From: Verrucomicrobiota bacterium
GTDB lineage: Bacteria > Verrucomicrobiota > Verrucomicrobiia > Limisphaerales > J093
Length of the DNA: 39,182 nucleotides
Direction of reading: 5' to 3'
Assembly (NCBI GenBank): GCA_022710935.1
Contig: JAKLFY010000062.1
Span: 1-39,182, forward strand
Made by a program: the position numbers and the translations under genes. The notes beneath the pieces were generated by a model. It searched no databases. It was given only the letters and a program-made list of their open reading frames with translations, and had not been told where the DNA came from. Shown piece after piece: positions 37,670 to 39,182 of the stretch; position 1 is the stretch's first letter; the number at the start of each line of letters is the position of its first letter.

Positions 37670-38401
37670 TCACTTGCCCGTGGCGGCCCAGCGGGCGCCG
37701 CGGCGCAGAAGCGTCTGAAAACCGGGGGTGTCCATGTGCTCCGCGGCATGGCCGAGCAGCAGGGCGAAACCGCGTCCCTGACCCAGAGCGGTCGTTACGG
37801 CGAGCGGTTGGCGATCGCCGGTGGCGAGGACTGTGGCATCGGGATGGATACCGGGCTTGATCCAGAGTTCATCCTTGGTTTTGAAGGGCTCGAGGCCGCG
37901 GGTGATGGGGTGATCGCGGGTGAATTCGACCGTGAACTCGTGCGGCGGGCCGTGGCTGGTCACGTCGAGATTCCAGAACAACCCGCCGATCTGGTGGTAC
38001 TCGGGCCAGTCGTAGAACGAGGAACTGCCGGCGTGGATCGAGACGTAGCCTTTGCCCGAGCGGACGAATTGGAGGAAGGCCTCCCGCATGGCGGGCGGCC
38101 ACTCTTTGACCTTGGCGTCGCCCCAGGCGTTCCAATCGCTCACAACCAGGTCGTATTGGGCCAGGGTCTCCGCGGTGCATTGCTCGGGCCGCTCGGTCAC
38201 GTCCACCGCGAACTGTCCGCCATCGGTGAGGATGGCCTTGAGTTTGGGGGTGGTTGTTTTCCAATCGTGGTTGTTTTGGCCGCTGAGCAGCAGGACGCGG
38301 ATCGGCGGGTCGCCTGCGCGCAGGGACGGGGTCCCGGCGATGAGGGCGGATGCCAACAGAGCGGCTACGGTGCGAGCTGTGGATCGTGTGAATGTCTTCA
38401 T
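37670..38401 (-). CDS. Exported ThuA-domain protein
   Basis: This 243-residue protein runs from the ATG at 38401, which begins the signal peptide (MKTFTRSTARTVAALLASALIAGTPSLRAG); an ATG at 38449 is possible. The ThuA (class I amidotransferase-like) fold covers the rest: IRVLLLSGQNNHDWKTTTPKL, YDLVVSDWNAWGD, FVRSGKGYVSIHAGSSSFYDWPEYHQIGG, and DHPITRGLEPFKTKDELW. ThuA proteins are linked to sugar metabolism, and exported versions are abundant in planctomycetes and verrucomicrobia; the reaction is not established. It is convergent with the glycosidase gene, consistent with shared carbohydrate use. Confidence 0.92.
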   Translation of the reverse strand: MKTFTRSTARTVAALLASALIAGTPSLRAGDPPIRVLLLSGQNNHDWKTTTPKLKAILTDGGQFAVDVTERPEQCTAETLAQYDLVVSDWNAWGDAKVKEWPPAMREAFLQFVRSGKGYVSIHAGSSSFYDWPEYHQIGGLFWNLDVTSHGPPHEFTVEFTRDHPITRGLEPFKTKDELWIKPGIHPDATVLATGDRQPLAVTTALGQGRGFALLLGHAAEHMDTPGFQTLLRRGARWAATGK

Positions 38402-38445
38402 GCCAACAGGGAGAGAGGGGCCAAGGGATTGCCGGGTCGCAACGT

Positions 38446-38850
38446 TCATGGGTCGAGTATAGCGGACTCCCTGCCCGCAAGACAACCTGCTTGGAACATC
38501 GGGGGATTCTGGGGAATCCGCCTCTCTGTGTTCTCCGCCGCCAACCGCGCTTTGCGGTCATCCATCAAGACTGCGACGGCACCCAGCTCCAGGCCCAGGG
38601 CAATCGCCTCCTGTTCGCCTCGTCCGAGATTGAGGCCCAGGTTGGCAGAGACGGGCCTTCGCAGTTCGGACCACGCGGGCAGGGTGGCAATCCAGTTTCG
38701 GACAAACGCTGGCGTGCTGGGGTGTTGCAGTTCAGACGCGACAGCGGTCGGAATGAAGACCCGATCAAAGAGCCGGGGCAGCACATCAACGGCCCCACAG
38801 AGCACCAGGTAGTTCAGCGGACTGGTGTCGGCAACGACGATCGCCTTCAC
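38446..38850 (-). pseudogene. PIN-domain toxin gene with replaced C-terminus
   Basis: This 134-residue frame has a GTG start. The PIN fold (DUF3368-type) is clear: VADTSPLNYLVLCGAVDVLPRLFDRVFIPTAVASELQHPSTP, then LNLGRGEQEAIALGLELGAVAVLMDDRKAR. The acidic residues expected for metal-dependent RNase activity are all present (D in ADTS, E in SEL, E in GRGEQEA, D in MDDR). After ARLAAEN the family normally continues with a G-x-x-V-x-GT strand and two helices. Here it changes to TERRIPQNPP...SAILDP encoded by repeat-like DNA (gagaacacagagaggcgg). The fold is therefore cut short and probably inactive. No antitoxin gene is visible upstream. Confidence 0.7.
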
Positions 38851-39182
38851 CGCCCGGTGACCAGCATGGTGTGGGACTCAACCACAAAGGCACCGAGTGC
38901 ACTGAGAGAAGAATCCCGGCCATGCGGCCAACACGGCGACGACATTCAGCCACTGGCCGTCCGGGGATTCACGCCGCCATGTCCCGATCCCGGCCGCCGC
39001 CGCCGGGTCTGTTTCAATCGACAAACCGACCAGCCAGGAAACTCAATTGTCAATAATTGATTCTGGTGAAGGGCGTAGGGTTTTTCAGCAGGGATTGTGA
39101 AGGGAACGCGGGTTTCATCGCCTCTTGGTTACGGTAACGTCTAACGGGGGCGTTGTCAGGATGACTTCGGTTGGTTTTCGAA
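38851..39182. other. 332-bp right edge without a supported gene
   Basis: I see no gene. It contains an intergenic-repeat-like stretch (caaccacaaaggcaccgag at 38880) and an imperfect dyad ggttacggtaacg at 39127. The residues encoded just upstream of the PIN gene on the minus strand (VVESHTMLVTGR, then stop) do not resemble an antitoxin I know. Confidence 0.5.

Noticed and set aside
38851-38930. Antitoxin gene just upstream of the PIN toxin
   Set aside because: The minus-strand frame ending at the toxin start is composed of intergenic-repeat sequence and resembles no antitoxin family I know.

Overview
The window is high-GC DNA from what looks like a member of the Verrucomicrobiota or a close PVC-group relative. 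This is inferred from gene types: two PEP-CTERM sorting-signal proteins, a giant two-component propeller hybrid kinase, a formylglycine sulfatase, a ThuA-domain protein, many large secreted proteins, and dispersed palindromic repeats. I see no rRNA, tRNA or CRISPR array.

Layout. Positions 1-6284: the start of a secreted protein running off the left edge, a large secreted protein of unknown function, and a serA-ppiC pair on the minus strand. Positions 6400-7171: a scar zone with a truncated copy of a PEP-CTERM gene start, doubled insertion-element ends and a DUF4338 (DruA-like) relic. Positions 7123-13937: a plus-strand signalling and surface cluster with a membrane histidine kinase, a FixJ/NarL-type regulator, a palindromic operator candidate, a single-domain receiver, an arylsulfatase, a small exported protein and a FadL-type outer-membrane channel. 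Positions 14112-14324: a repeat split by a rhamnose-mutarotase fragment. Positions 14335-18092: a tightly overlapping minus-strand operon of PEP-CTERM protein, dockerin mini-protein, cohesin-like exported protein and VIT-VWA lipoprotein. A divergent PEP-CTERM gene lies at 18400-18960.

Positions 19107-26037 hold a 1744-residue hybrid kinase and its sigma-54 activator. HicBA toxin-antitoxin genes, two exported proteins, a YlbF-family protein and a Sel1-repeat protein follow up to 31656. Positions 32012-33997 are the most striking part. An anti-sigma-like, metal-sensor-like and ECF sigma trio has the order of cnrYXH and is transcribed divergently from an exported protein made mostly of Cys-Ala-Glu-Cys-Lys repeats. 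This looks like a metal-stress circuit controlling a periplasmic metallothionein-like protein. Positions 34074-34227 are a MITE-like element. Positions 34293-37604 encode a large glycosidase-like fusion, followed by a ThuA protein and a damaged PIN toxin gene.

A second theme is that short palindromic or low-complexity repeats occur between genes and also in frame inside genes: three times in the hybrid kinase and once in the glycosidase. All family assignments are from reading the sequence and memory; no database search was run.
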